DNA of 62,000 bases from Diphasiastrum complanatum. Taxonomy: Eukaryota; Streptophyta; Lycopodiopsida; Lycopodiales; Lycopodiaceae. Below are positions 10,928 to 21,078 of the stretch, piece after piece (position 1 is the stretch's first letter; every line of letters begins with the position of its first letter). Under the pieces are notes generated by a model. It was not told where the DNA came from. It made no database searches and worked only from the letters and a program-made list of their open reading frames with translations. The position numbers and the translations under genes were made by a program. The stretch spans positions 27,393,192-27,455,191 of the forward strand of contig CM055097.1 in assembly GCA_029204225.1 (NCBI GenBank), read 5' to 3'.

Positions 10928-11419
10928 TGTTAAAGTGAACTCAGGAGTGCCGAAGCCCCCATGCAGACGTGTGAAAAGGATCAGCGGTGGCCAAACTGCC
11001 TTAGAGCCCAACAGCCTATCCCGGTCAGCTGAAGGGGCTGCTGACGTAGACGATCCGGGAGACGACTATCTTGGCATCATACGCGTGTCCAAGAACAATC
11101 GTATCAAGAACTCCTGCAAGGCAAAGAGAGAGTCAGTGGCACGAACGAAGTGAAGGCTCAATCATATAAACAAAAATGTTAGACAATAGAAAAATAGCTC
11201 GTAGCTTCTTTTGCTTAGAATAAATAAGAGTAGTCTTCCGTTTTCAGGTTTCTCTTCAGTTATGCATGTTTTCTCTGTCACCGCTTATTTAGCCATTCTG
11301 GCATTTGCATCAAGATAATATATAGACTGTTGTGCAATATATCATCCTTGTGTGCGAGTGATTTGCTGCATGTGATTGAGATTCGTATCTATGATTTTGT
11401 TGAGTGCTGCAAGTCTTCA
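10928..11419 (+). repeat. 5' LTR
   Basis: 492 bp starting TGTTAAAGTGAACTCAG. It carries an open frame (10935-11153) of about 72 codons rich in Arg, Ser and Asp that is also read at the end of pol in the 3' LTR. The end is placed at CA (11418-11419) by comparison with the 3' copy; both copies share a few further bases. Confidence 0.88.
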
Positions 11420-11421
11420 AA

Positions 11422-11434
11422 GGTTATGGGCCCA
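11422..11434 (+). promoter_or_regulatory. Primer binding site complementary to the middle of initiator tRNA-Met
   Basis: GGTTATGGGCCCA, two bases after the LTR, is the complement of TGGGCCCATAACC, the anticodon arm of plant initiator tRNA-Met. A primer here would end inside the anticodon loop, as for Drosophila copia, rather than at the tRNA 3' end. Other copia elements in the window use TGGTATCAGAGC-type sites. Confidence 0.85.
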
Positions 11435-11536
11435 TTGCCGCAAATCATAGCCAAATAATTAGCAATCACTGCGAATAGACCTGCCAGAGGCATTTGCGAG
11501 AAGCAAGCGGAGGGAGGAAATACAGCATACACGAAG

Positions 11537-12445
11537 ATGATGGCGCAAAGAGGGGGCCAGATTGTGTTCGACCCAAAGATTGTGGAGCGGCTAGACGATA
11601 ATAACTACTCAGATTGGTCGTGGCGTATGAAGATCTTGTTGAAGGAGCAAGGCCTATGGAATATCGTCATGGGAGCAGAGAAGGAGCCAACTGATGAGGC
11701 GCCTGGCATAGCTGAAAGAAAGGAGCAGTTTCAAGAGCGATCAAGGTAGGCATATTCTATGATATGCCTGTCCCTAAATAGTCTGGTTGGATCGCAGGTG
11801 CAGGACGAGGATAGTGCACAAAGTGTTTGGGAGCACCTCAAAAATTTGTACCAAGGCACCGGACTAGGATCGAGAATCGTGCTCCATGGAGAGCTGACCC
11901 GCATGCATGCTAGAGAAGGGGAATCGGTGGCCACGTACGTGGAGCGTTTTAGGACGACGTCAAGAAGACTGGCTGCCATGGGTCAACAGCTAGCATGCAT
12001 GTTTCTGGCAGGGCTACCACCTTTTTTTGAGCCGCTCATAACGTCTCTGGAAGGACAGTATGCCGGAGATCGTGAAGGAGAACTGAACCTGTAGGTGGCA
12101 ATTCAAAGGGTGCTCGAAGCGGACATGAGGCGGATGAAAGTGAGACCACAACCAGGGCAAGAGCACGCACTTTTTGTAAAAGGAGTGACAGCCAAGCAGA
12201 ACACTGAAGCGAAATCTTCAGCCAAGAAGAAGACATTCTTTAAAAGAAAGGAAACAAGATGTTTCTTGTGTGATGGCGTGGACCATCTGTTGAAAGATTG
12301 TCCGATAAAAGCACAAGTAAAGGGCCTGAAGATCAAAGAAGCTGCAAATATGGCTGAGGAGGACAAGGAGGATGAAGGGGAAAGTGCATTAATGATGATC
12401 GATGAGTGGTCGCTCATGGCTAGAATCAAGCATCAGAGAGATTGA
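11537..12445 (+). pseudogene. copia gag
   Basis: One reading frame interrupted by stops at about 11748, 12092 and 12443 with no frameshift. N-terminus: MMAQRGGQIVFDPKIVERL, then NNYSDWSWRMKILLKEQGLW. Middle: SVWEHLKNLYQGTG and GESVATYVERFRTTSRRL. Knuckle: CFLCDGVDHLLKDC, a CCHC box. ATG 11537 follows the leader and starts the conserved N-terminus. The product would be the nucleocapsid polyprotein. Confidence 0.87.
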
Positions 12446-12454
12446 GCAAACCAC

Positions 12455-13010
12455 ATGCTAATCAACAATCATGACAAGGACGAGGAGAAGGAACACGATG
12501 GTCAGTGGTTCCTAGACTCAGGTGCAACATCCCACATGACTCACGATCCCAGGATCTTCTCCACGATCAGAGAGCTGAATCCTCCCACTCAAATATGCAT
12601 GGGAAACAATACATACACGATAGTAGTTGGCATTGGAGAGGTGGCGATCGACCTATACCCCTCAGGAAGAGGAGTGTTGAAGAACGTTCTATATGCACCA
12701 GCTATTGGAAGAAACTTGATCTCCGTCAGCAAGATCACCAAGATGGGCATAAAAGTAGCTTTCGAGGATGATGAATGCACCCTGACTGTGAAAAACGTGA
12801 GCGTCACAACAGGAAGACATGAAGGAAATCTCTATAAACTCAACTACAATAGTCTGACCCAGAATGACGAGCGGGCGTTCCTTGTAGAAGAGGACAATGA
12901 TAGAGACAAATGGCACCGAAGGATGGGGCACATCTCATACCAGACGCACTTCAGGGACTACACAAATCAATGCAAGATTTCAAAGAGTAAAGGACCAAGT
13001 ATGATACGAT
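12455..13010 (+). pseudogene. copia protease and gag-pre-integrase
   Basis: Same frame as gag, after a stop. Protease site WFLDSGATSHMTHDPRIF is intact, followed by VLKNVLYAPAIGRNLISVSK, typical of copia protease. Then the zinc-binding start of integrase: DKWHRRMGHISYQTH. Just after this (near 12990) the sequence jumps to the RSDMEEN segment, so the rest of the zinc region and the first half of the catalytic core are deleted. Confidence 0.85.
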
Positions 13011-13500
13011 CTGACATGGAGGAGAATACATCAATGGGCAATTCAACGACTTCTGCAGAGAGGAAAATATTAGGCAAGAGTTCACGTGCCCCTACAATCC
13101 CCAGCAGAATGGTGTGAGCGAGAAAATGAATAGGACATTGCTGAACCTGGTCAGATGTATGCTCTATGAAAAACAATTGCCAAAGCACTTTTGGGCAGAG
13201 GCTGTCACCTGTGCGCCGTACCTGCACAATTGAGCTCCTAGTGAGAAGCTGAAATGGAAGACCCCAAGAGAAATGTGGACTGGATCAGAGCCTAACTTGA
13301 GCCATCTACAAACATTCGGATGCCTGTGTTTTGTTTTTGACAATGCACCCGGAAGGAAGAAGCTCGATCCAAGAGCCAAGAAGGGGATTTTTGTTGGGTA
13401 TCCCTCCAACCAGAAAGGATATCGTGTGTACATCCCTGAGAGTAGAAAAGTATTGGTTTCACGAGATGTAGAATTCAGAGAATCCGACAACTACTACAAG
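13000..13500 (+). pseudogene. copia integrase, core truncated
   Basis: After the deletion the frames give FTCPYNPQQNGVSEKMNRTL around 13080-13140, then LPKHFWAEAVTCAPYLHN, a stop, and the open C-terminal domain 13273-13560 (EMWTGSEPNLSHLQTFGCLC, KKGIFVGYPSNQKGYRVYI, VLVSRDVEF). At least one frameshift lies near 13010-13117. The first catalytic Asp is missing. Confidence 0.83.
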
Positions 13501-13685
13501 GATAACCCCAGTGAAGTTGACGATCCATCTACAGACCTTGTATTCCTCGAAATCAGGGAGAGGGATGAGCAAGGAATCAGCAGACGAGCAGTAACGAACC
13601 TCAACAAATTCATTCACGTGATTATGAGCCTCAACAGATTCGAAGATCCAGCAGAGTCAAGAAAGTTCCTCAGAGGTTCGATGAC

Positions 13686-14908
13686 ATGACGCTCATATGC
13701 GTAGAGAAGGACAACATAGTCCTGGAGCCTCAGAGCTTGCAGCAGGCAAAGGAGTCGAGACATTGGCCTAGCTGGAGGGAGGCAATGGAGAAAGAGATCC
13801 AAGCAATGAAAGATAATGAAGTTTGGAAGTTGGCCTCCTTGCCAAATGGGAGGAAGATCACTGGCTGCAAGTGGGTCTTCAAGCTGAAGGTTAGACTAGA
13901 CGAAAGCATTAATCGGTTCAAGGCAAGGCTGGTGGCAAAGGGATACAATCAAGTGGAGGGAATCGACTTTAACGAGACCTATGCACCTGTTGTCCACATC
14001 GGAAGCGTGAGAATATTGCTGGCAATAGCCACCCAATTCAATTGGAAGGTATGGTAATCAGATGTTCAGACTGCATTCCTCAGCGACATACTCAAGGAGA
14101 CCATCTATATGGCACAAGCCCCAGAATTTGAAGACGGAAGTAACCTGGTATGTTTGCTGTCCAAGGCGATATATGGTCTCAAGCAGGGATGCAGGGAATG
14201 GATCAAAAAATTCAATTCCACAGCAGAGCGACTCAAGCTTGTCAGATGCCATGTTGACAGTAGCACCTATGTGTACAATAGTGATGGTATTGTTGTTATT
14301 CTCGCAATTTATATTGATGACATACTAATAATAGGAAATAGTGATGAGAAAATAGGTGAAGTTAAGTCAGCACTAGTTGGAGATTTCAAGATTAGAGACC
14401 TTGGAACAGTGTATCATTGTTTAGGAATGGAGATTGAAAGAGACCTTGACCTCAGTATCACTAGAATCAGCCAGAAGCGATATGTCAGAGAATTAATTGC
14501 TAGGTTCAAGATGGAGGATGCAAATCCAGTTGCCAACCCCTCTGAAAAGGGGTTAGTTCTGACAAAAGAAATGTCTCCGGTACCCGAAGACGATAAGAAT
14601 AAGATGGTTGATGTGCCCTTTAGAAGTCTAGTAGGGTCGCTCATGTATGCTGCTATGTGTACTCATCCAGACATTGCTTTTAGCATAAATCGAGTCAGTC
14701 AATTCAGTAGCAATCTAGGGTGGCAGCACAGGCTTGCAGCAAAACGGATTCTCCGCTATCTAAAAGGAACCATTGATCTGGAACTAACTTATCTCAGAGA
14801 TTCAGGTTCATTGCAGGGCTTTGCTGACGCGGATTGGGGAGGGGATCTGGACACTAGGCAATCTACATCAGGATTTGTTTTCCTTATGAATGGGGGCCTG
14901 ATCACCTA
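13686..14908 (+). pseudogene. copia reverse transcriptase and start of RNase H
   Basis: Frame 13686-14057 then 14058-14909 in the same phase, broken by a TAA at about 14055. Motifs: HWPSWREAMEKEIQAMKDNE, KARLVAKGYNQVEGIDFNET, SDVQTAFLSDILKETIYM, SKAIYGLKQGCREW, catalytic YIDDILIIGN, GTVYHCLGMEIERDL, FRSLVGSLMYAAMCTHPDIA, RILRYLKGTIDLEL and the RNase H opening GFADADWGGDLDTRQSTSG. A TAG at about 14907 ends the open stretch. The catalytic residues are intact. Confidence 0.9.
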
Positions 14909-15512
14909 GGGAAGTTTAAAGCAAAAAAGTGTGGCACTTTTAACAAGTGAAGCGGAATATATGAGCTTCTGCCAAGCCACAAAGGAAGCAATTTGGATCC
15001 GGAATCTCATGAGCGAATGGAGCTTTCAGCTCCCAGCTGTGGAGATTTTGAGCGACAACCAGGGTAGTATTTTTATTAGTAAAAATGGAGGTTCATGTCG
15101 TCGAGCTAAGCATATTGACCTACAGTACTACTTCGTTAAGGAAGCAGTAGACGATGAGAAGGTGAGCATACGATATTGTCAGACGAAAAGAATGACAGCT
15201 GATGTAATGACAAAACCTTTGACAAGGGAGCTGCATGTGATACACACAGAGTCCATGGGCATAAGAATCTTCAGCGAGAGAGAGTGTGTTAAAGTGAACT
15301 CAGAAGCGCCGAAGCCCCCATGCAGACGTGTGAAAAGGATCAGCGGTGGCCAAACTACCTTAGAGCCCAACGGCCTGTCCCGATCAGCTGAAGGGGCTGC
15401 TGACGTAGACGATCCGGGAGACGACTATCTTGGCATCATACGCGTGTCCAAGAACGATCGTATCAAGAACTCCTGCAAGGCAAAGAGAGAGTCAGTGGCA
15501 CGAACGAAGTGA
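14909..15512 (+). pseudogene. copia RNase H, reading on into the 3' LTR
   Basis: Frame in phase with RT. LLTSEAEYMSFCQATKEAIW carries the conserved Glu, ILSDNQGSIFISKNGG the Asp, then AKHIDLQYYFVKEAV and ADVMTKPLTRELH. The frame does not stop before the LTR but continues about 75 codons into it (CVKVNSEAPKPPCRRVKRIS onward), stopping at 15512. The C-terminal extension is thus LTR-encoded. Confidence 0.86.
15274..15286 (+). promoter_or_regulatory. Polypurine tract
   Basis: GCGAGAGAGAGTG directly before the 3' LTR start TGTTAAAG, in the expected position and orientation for plus-strand priming. Confidence 0.75.
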
Positions 15513-15778
15513 AGGCTCAATCATATAAACAAAAATGTTAGACAGTAGAAAAATAGCTTGTAGCTTCTTTTGCTCAGAATTAATAAGAGTAGTCTTCCGT
15601 TTTCAGGTTTCTCTTCAGTTATGCATGTTTTCTCTGTCACCGCTTATGTAGCCGTTCTGGCATTTGCATCAAGATAATATATAGACTATTGTGCAATATA
15701 TCATCCTTGTGTGCAATTGATCTGCTGCATGTGATTGAGATTCGTATCTATGATTTTGTTGAGTGTTGCAAGTCTTCA
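15287..15778 (+). repeat. 3' LTR
   Basis: 492 bp, the same length as the 5' LTR and closely matching it. Followed by AATCT, one base different from GATCT before the 5' LTR. Confidence 0.88.
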
Positions 15779-15780
15779 AA

Positions 15781-16006
15781 TCTTTTCTTTTTACTTGCCC
15801 ATGACACTCTAGCATAAATGAATCTATAGGGTAGGTGGCAAAAATAAGAGTAACACCCATCAGTATATTATACATCAAATAGTCCATGCTCATCTTTTCT
15901 TTTTACTTGCCCATGACACTCTAGCATAAATGAATCTATAGGGTAGGTGGCAAAAATAAGAGTAACACCCACCAATATATTATACATCAAATAGTCCATG
16001 CTCACA
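15781..16006. repeat. 113-bp tandem duplication
   Basis: Two units (15781-15893 and 15894-16006) starting TCTTTTCTTTTTACTTGCCC and ending CATGCTCA, differing at only a few bases. The first unit starts next to the copia 3' LTR, so the duplication spans the insertion flank. Confidence 0.9.
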
Positions 16007-17109
16007 CACAATACATCCAACTAATCCTCAAGGAAAGTAGGGCCCATGCTGCCTTGCACCACACACTTGCTCAAAGTGAGCTAAAGTCCAAAAAAAACGC
16101 ACAAGCTTTGGGTCTTTGAGAAAAGCAATGTCAAACCAAATTAGAATGTACGACTCATGAGCATATCTCAAGAGCATCCGACATACTGAGTAAGCCATCC
16201 CTTATTTAACCCAACAACATGATCTTCAACGTTGATCACCCATGAAACTAGAGAAAAGCCTGCATTGTAATGGGAATGATATTTCTAGGATGATGTGATT
16301 CCCATTCCCACAAGCTTATCTTTCACATATTAATCTTGCAAGCCCACAACATAAAACCAGCATTGACTTCTGCCTGCAGTCTGCATTCAGCGTGTCAACA
16401 TCATTGTGAATACTCAAACCTCATCACAATTCTTCAAAAAATAACATAATCGCATACAGATGACAGTTTCAAAATGGATACACTGCATTTATCTTGACTC
16501 TGAGAAGCATATCTAATTCGCATAGGAATGATAATCACGGTGGTACAATGTGTCTATACTGAGCCGGATGTACAGAGAAAATATTGACTACAATTTATGA
16601 GCTGCAAGTCTCAAGATACTACTCTGTACTCGAATAGCAGCAATTGCAATCGCCAACAAATGTGAGTTTTATGGCTATCTTTCATCCTTATTGGTGTTTG
16701 TGGAATTCCAACATTCAAAAGGTTAATGGCATATGCTAGGACTCAGGAGCTACGGGTGTTTATGATCATTGATGTGAAAGGGCACATCCAAGGAGGCACT
16801 CACAGTTCACTCCAAAAACCTCGGTTCTTCCAGTAAGCTCGATAAACTTTCATGCACCTGCTGGAATCAATGAATTCAGCTCATTTAACTTGTTTTGCTG
16901 TAAAACTCTTAAGCAATCAATGTATTCAGCTCATTTAACTTATTTTGCAGTAAAACTATTAACTTATAGCAGACTATCATAATCTGGCCTAAAAAATGAG
17001 CTCTAGCGTCTCATAGTAGAGGATAAAAAGAAACTCCAAATACATGCTTTGCTTGCACATATATGCTTGCAGGTTGCAGCAATATCAACTTTCTCTTCGG
17101 CTTGCTGAT
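16007..17109. other. 3' flank of the MFS gene, no other gene seen
   Basis: No protein-coding signal. The right part probably holds the 3' untranslated region of the minus-strand gene ending at 17110. A 50-bp tandem duplication occupies 16865-16964. Confidence 0.5.
16865..16964. repeat. 50-bp tandem duplication downstream of the MFS gene
   Basis: Two units, 16865-16914 and 16915-16964, starting AATCAATG and sharing TTCAGCTCATTTAACTT, with a handful of differences. They lie about 150 bp past the stop codon, likely in the 3' untranslated region. Confidence 0.85.
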
Positions 17110-18874
17110 TCACTTGTTATGATTTAATATCTGATGTTTGTAGAATCCACGTGTTCTCGCAGTTAAAATCAAACTGAGTAAACAAGCAAACATGCTGAAA
17201 GTCGCCATGATGAAAAAGGAAAGTCGGTAGCATTGAACTCCATAGCAAAGACGGGCTCGTTTTTGTGTAAATTGTACAAGAATTGATGAACCTCTTTTGT
17301 GGAATATGGCATGCACGGCATGCTGCTTATTAGCTTCACGGTCATATAGATAACCAGCCACACGCACTGATAGAATATAAGATCCAAGAGGACTTGCCAG
17401 AGTTGCGAAACTGTAAAAGGTTCCAAAGAACTTCAAACCAAAGATCTCAGATACCATAGCTGTCATAACCGGCCACTGAGCTCCGTAGCACATTCCCACC
17501 AACATAGATCCCACATAAAATGAGCCAGGAAGATTGAAAGCAAAGACTAGTTGGCTTGCGCATAAGATAGCTAGTATCACTGCGAAGGACAGTGGCCTGG
17601 GGGCACCTTTCCTCTGAAAAAAGAGCTCTGAAGCAAAGCCGAATCCAACTCTACCGATGAAACCCCAAATATTAAGTAGGGATACTGCTGTGGTCACATG
17701 AACTTGCGAGTAACCCAGAGAGGAGCCAATTTGCCCCATATTTTGAATCACCATCACTCCAGCGCCGAAACCACAGGTTAAAGCTGCGAAAATGATCCAT
17801 AAATCTAGACCCATCAGAGCTTGTAAAATCGTGTAATTATCGCCTCTGCTCGGCTGATTCCTCACTCCTGTCAGAAAGTCGTATAACTTGAAATGCCTCC
17901 GGATCGGACTACACGACACTTCTTCACGTGGATTGCTGGAATTTTGGTCTTTTGAACAGATCTCAGACAGTAAAGGGGTGTGGGAACTAACTGAATGGCT
18001 GGCGTTCTGGTAGGAGGGTTCTGAATTTTCCACCACAGGGTCTTCTACAATCTGCTCATCTTCATTTTGCTCTCTCTCAGAGCTTTGGGGTGAGAAATCG
18101 GATCGGAAGACCACAATTAATGGTAGAAAAAGTATGACAATCATGAAAGCAGCAATAATTTCGTTAGCTATATGACTCACTTTGTCAAAATTTTGCACAA
18201 AATTTACCACCCAGAAGAACAGCCGCACTCAAAAACAAATAAAGTCTTTGCGTCTCATTCTCCCCCCTATGTCGAGGCAAGGGGCGGATGAAAACCATGA
18301 GTAGTAGATACACGGTGGCTGGAAGCCAAGCAGCTAGAAGGACATAGGAGCTTGGGTTATTTCCATAAATTGCCAGGTAGATTTGCGTACGCAGAGCCCC
18401 ACTCAACCCAATAAAGCCCTTCAGTAATCCGATTACCATCCCTCTGCTGCCCGAGAAGTTCTGTACAGATGTTACAAGAACAGCAGTGCTGACAAATGCC
18501 CCAGAATTACCTGCTACAAAATGGTAGAAACACATCTGCCAGATCTGAGGGCGAGGAATTTTTTTTGTGATAGCAAGCCAAATCATGAGAAACCCAAAAA
18601 TGTTCAACCCTGAGCCAGCTAAGATGGCCGACCATTCCCCTAAGTAGTCATTGATCAGCCCAGGAACAATTCCCAGATATAAGGATGAAAAAAATGCGAT
18701 TGTATCCAGAGTCTGCTGATTGTAATTCAGAGATGTTTTCATGAACTGAGAGTAGACACCGAAGGAATAGAATGCACCAACACTAGACATGAAAAGGAAA
18801 GCTGCTACAAGCATCATCCATCTGCTTTTGCCAATCCTGTTCGCAGCAGTTCGAAGAGCTGCCATGAAACCCAT
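17110..18874 (-). CDS. Nodulin-like major facilitator transporter, one frameshift
   Basis: About 590 codons of the plant nodulin-like MFS family, multi-pass membrane transporters whose substrates are mostly unknown. The N-terminal half (18185-18874) shows KSRWMMLVAAFLFMSSVGAF, YSFGVYSQFMKTSLNYNQQ, NFSGSRGMVIGLLKGFIGLS and YVLLAAWLPATVYLLLMVFI. The C-terminal half (17110-18228) shows VILFLPLIVVFRSDF, an acidic loop, DNYTILQALMGLDLWIIF, NMGQIGSSLGYSQVHVTTAV, CYGAQWPVMTAMVSEIFGLK and VAGYLYDREANKQ. ATG 18874 (MGFMAALRT) begins the family's usual start; an upstream GTG is less likely. The halves overlap in different frames at 18185-18228, so one base is gained or lost there. No intron is needed otherwise. 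It is either a recent pseudogene or a sequence error. Confidence 0.85.
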
Positions 18875-18925
18875 TTGCTTGCTATTTATCACTCCTCCAA
18901 CGCTTATTATATGCCATCTCCTCTT

Positions 18926-18961
18926 TCCATTTCATGGCAATTGTCCATTTCATGGCAATTG
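18926..18961. repeat. 18-bp tandem repeat upstream of the MFS gene
   Basis: Two perfect copies of TCCATTTCATGGCAATTG (18926-18943 and 18944-18961), about 55 bp upstream of the ATG on the minus strand, in the likely promoter or 5' untranslated region. A TATA-like stretch (complement of TTATTATATGCC, near 18904-18915) sits between the repeat and the start codon. Confidence 0.8.
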
Positions 18962-20234
18962 TGAGGAGTGATATCTGACACATGACATCATCCGATTGGC
19001 TATGCAAAGGCAGATTTTGAGACATAGCAAAGGTTTTAAATCGTTTTTAATCTCCACCGTAGATCTACAACTGGTATGTGTGGTATTCGTCATCCGGCGG
19101 TGGGCTACGTGGTGTAGCCACACCCTCACTGCATTTTTTATTTGTATTTTCGATTTTTGTGAGTTAAACATGTGGCAATTTTAAATAAATTGGCTATTTC
19201 TATGAATTTTTCATAGCTACTGCTTTTTTGTTTTTTTTGTTACTTTTCAAATACTTATAGTTATTTTGATTAAGGAATTTCGGATTATCAAGAGATTGAC
19301 AAGTGGTTTTCCAATTGTTGTGGTCTTTGATTTTGGGTTTTGGGTTTTTGAACTACGTGCTTCCTGAAGTTTCGTTCATCACGTTTCTTGCCTTTTTCTA
19401 ACCTGCTCGTTGTACCTGCATGCTGCATGCATGGTGATGAGTAAGGCCAATATCACAGTCACTAAATCCACGTTCACAGAGGACATAGCTTCTGCTCTGG
19501 CAAGAAGAAGATGAACTACACAAATTCATGCTGCAGGGATCTTCCACAAAGTGAGTTAGAATCTAGATCCAAGAACACATGGAGGCTTGAAATGCAATTG
19601 ACCTTGAAGGATATGACTGTATAATGTCGTGCAGCTTCGATGGAATTTCAGATCAGAGGTTACCTCTCATCTGCGAAATGTCTTATCTGAAAAGTCTCAT
19701 CTCGATGAATTTGTGTAGTAAAACGTCAAATAAATCTAGAGATGTCGGCTTTGGAGGTTGATGGAACTTGCGCTTGTACCGATCCATAGATCCAACGCGA
19801 CATATGTCTTTAGTTACTCTATGAACGGGAACAGTTGCTGAGGGGCAGCGGCCGTTTGGTGGCACGGTTGCCACATGTTGTTTGATCTTCCCATCTGTTG
19901 TCCCGTTATATGAGGGCTGTGTCTGTGGTTGCGGATGTGATTTGGCATCTTTGGGTGCGTCTATGATTTGGCAAGCACAAATGGCAGAACATAATTTGGT
20001 CATTTCAATTAGCGGAGGTGATTGTTAAACAAAGCTTGAAAATATCATGTCTGCAACAACACCATATTTCCATTTTTAGTATCAGACAATATATCGATAC
20101 AAGCATAGGCAGGCATTGTTGCCCATTCGGAATTGCTTGTTAATCTTATTATTATAATTATGGTTGGCAATTGCTTCATCCTACAATTTTCATCAGGTTT
20201 TGATATTCCAAAACAGAGAGTTTCAGATGGTTTC
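18962..20234. other. Intergenic stretch, nothing recognised
   Basis: Between the MFS gene start and the tubulin pseudogene. Short open frames on both strands (for example 19683-20003 minus) have low complexity and no known motif. I see no RNA gene or repeat here. Confidence 0.5.
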
Positions 20235-21078
20235 TCAGGCTTGATCCGACGGCAAGACAATTGTGGCTTCTAGATGTCTATCCGTCTCCTCAAGTCTCCA
20301 CTTCCGTCGTAGAGACTTACAATAGTGTTCTTTCAACTTGTTCATGTCATTAGACATAGAGTGTCGCACTAACACCAACCTCAACTGACCAGTCTCGCAA
20401 GTTATATCATCTTTGACAGCGATTTAATAGAGCTCTCATAGACATAACCGTTAATTCAAACCAACTTGGTTCTTTATTTTCTCAATCCATTTCATGCTTT
20501 TGTTGTATGCTCCTGTGATATCAGCTGAGAAAGCTTATCATGAGCCACTCTCAGTTGCAAAGATCATAGGCAGTGCCTTTGAACCTTTCTCCCATGATGG
20601 CAAAGTGTGATGATGTGTTCCTTGCCATGACAAATTATGCATGGCTTGTTGTCTGATGTATCGTAGAGATGTGGTTCCAAAATATTTGAACACTGCAGTG
20701 GGAACGATCAAGACCAAGAGGACTACCCAATTCAAAGATTGGTGTCATACATGATTCAAATGTAGAATCAACTACCAGCCTCTTGCAGTAGTTCTAGGTT
20801 GTCATCTAGCAAAGGTGCAAAGAGCAATCTACATGATATCCAACTCCACTAGTGACACTGAAGTATTTTTGAGAATTAATCACAAGTTTGATCTAATGTA
20901 CGCAAAGCATGCTTTGTGCGTTAGTACATTAGCGAGGGAATGGAGTAGGGTGAATTCTCTGAGGCCAGAGAAGGATCTAGCAGCACTTGAAAAGGACTAT
21001 GAAGAGATGGGTGCTGAGTCTGCTGAGGGTGAGGGTGAGGGTGAAGCTGAAGGAAAGGAGTACTGGATTTACTCCTAA
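20235..21078 (+). pseudogene. Alpha-tubulin processed pseudogene, 5' truncated
   Basis: Plus-strand sequence reads as the last 270 or so codons of alpha-tubulin with no introns. Pieces in order: VYPSPQVSTSVVETYNSVLS near 20268-20340, [20 protein letters not shown] near 20527-20587, RAIYMISNSTSDTEVFLRIN and HKFDLMYAKHA near 20819-20915, and PEKDLAALEKDYEEMGAESA with the acidic tail near 20967-21060. Stops and shifts interrupt it, including a pair of compensating frameshifts at about 20915-20965. The terminal Tyr codon is present but the stop is lost, adding WIYS. It is most likely a retrocopy, since plant alpha-tubulin genes normally have introns. No poly(A) tail is visible after it. Confidence 0.88.

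Larger units (their letters stand above)
10928..15778 (+). mobile_element. Ty1/copia retrotransposon with both LTRs, half-tRNA primer site
   Basis: Complete structure: 5' LTR 10928-11419, primer site 11422-11434, gag from 11537, protease, integrase remains, RT, RNase H, polypurine tract, 3' LTR 15287-15778. Flanking 5-mers are GATCT and AATCT, one mismatch. Coding capacity is lost: three in-frame stops in gag, a deletion and frameshift in the integrase core, and stops in RT and RNase H. The LTRs differ at a few percent of positions by eye, so insertion is moderately old. Confidence 0.92.

Noticed and set aside
18185-18228. A 40-base intron in the MFS gene (GTAAAT donor, ATAG acceptor) that would restore frame
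   Set aside because: It would be shorter than normal plant introns and would remove the NFVQNFDKVSHI segment that fits the family. A one-base shift is simpler.
19683-20003. 106-codon minus-strand frame
   Set aside because: No recognisable domain, starts with ATG but lies in decayed intergenic sequence. Not enough support for a gene.
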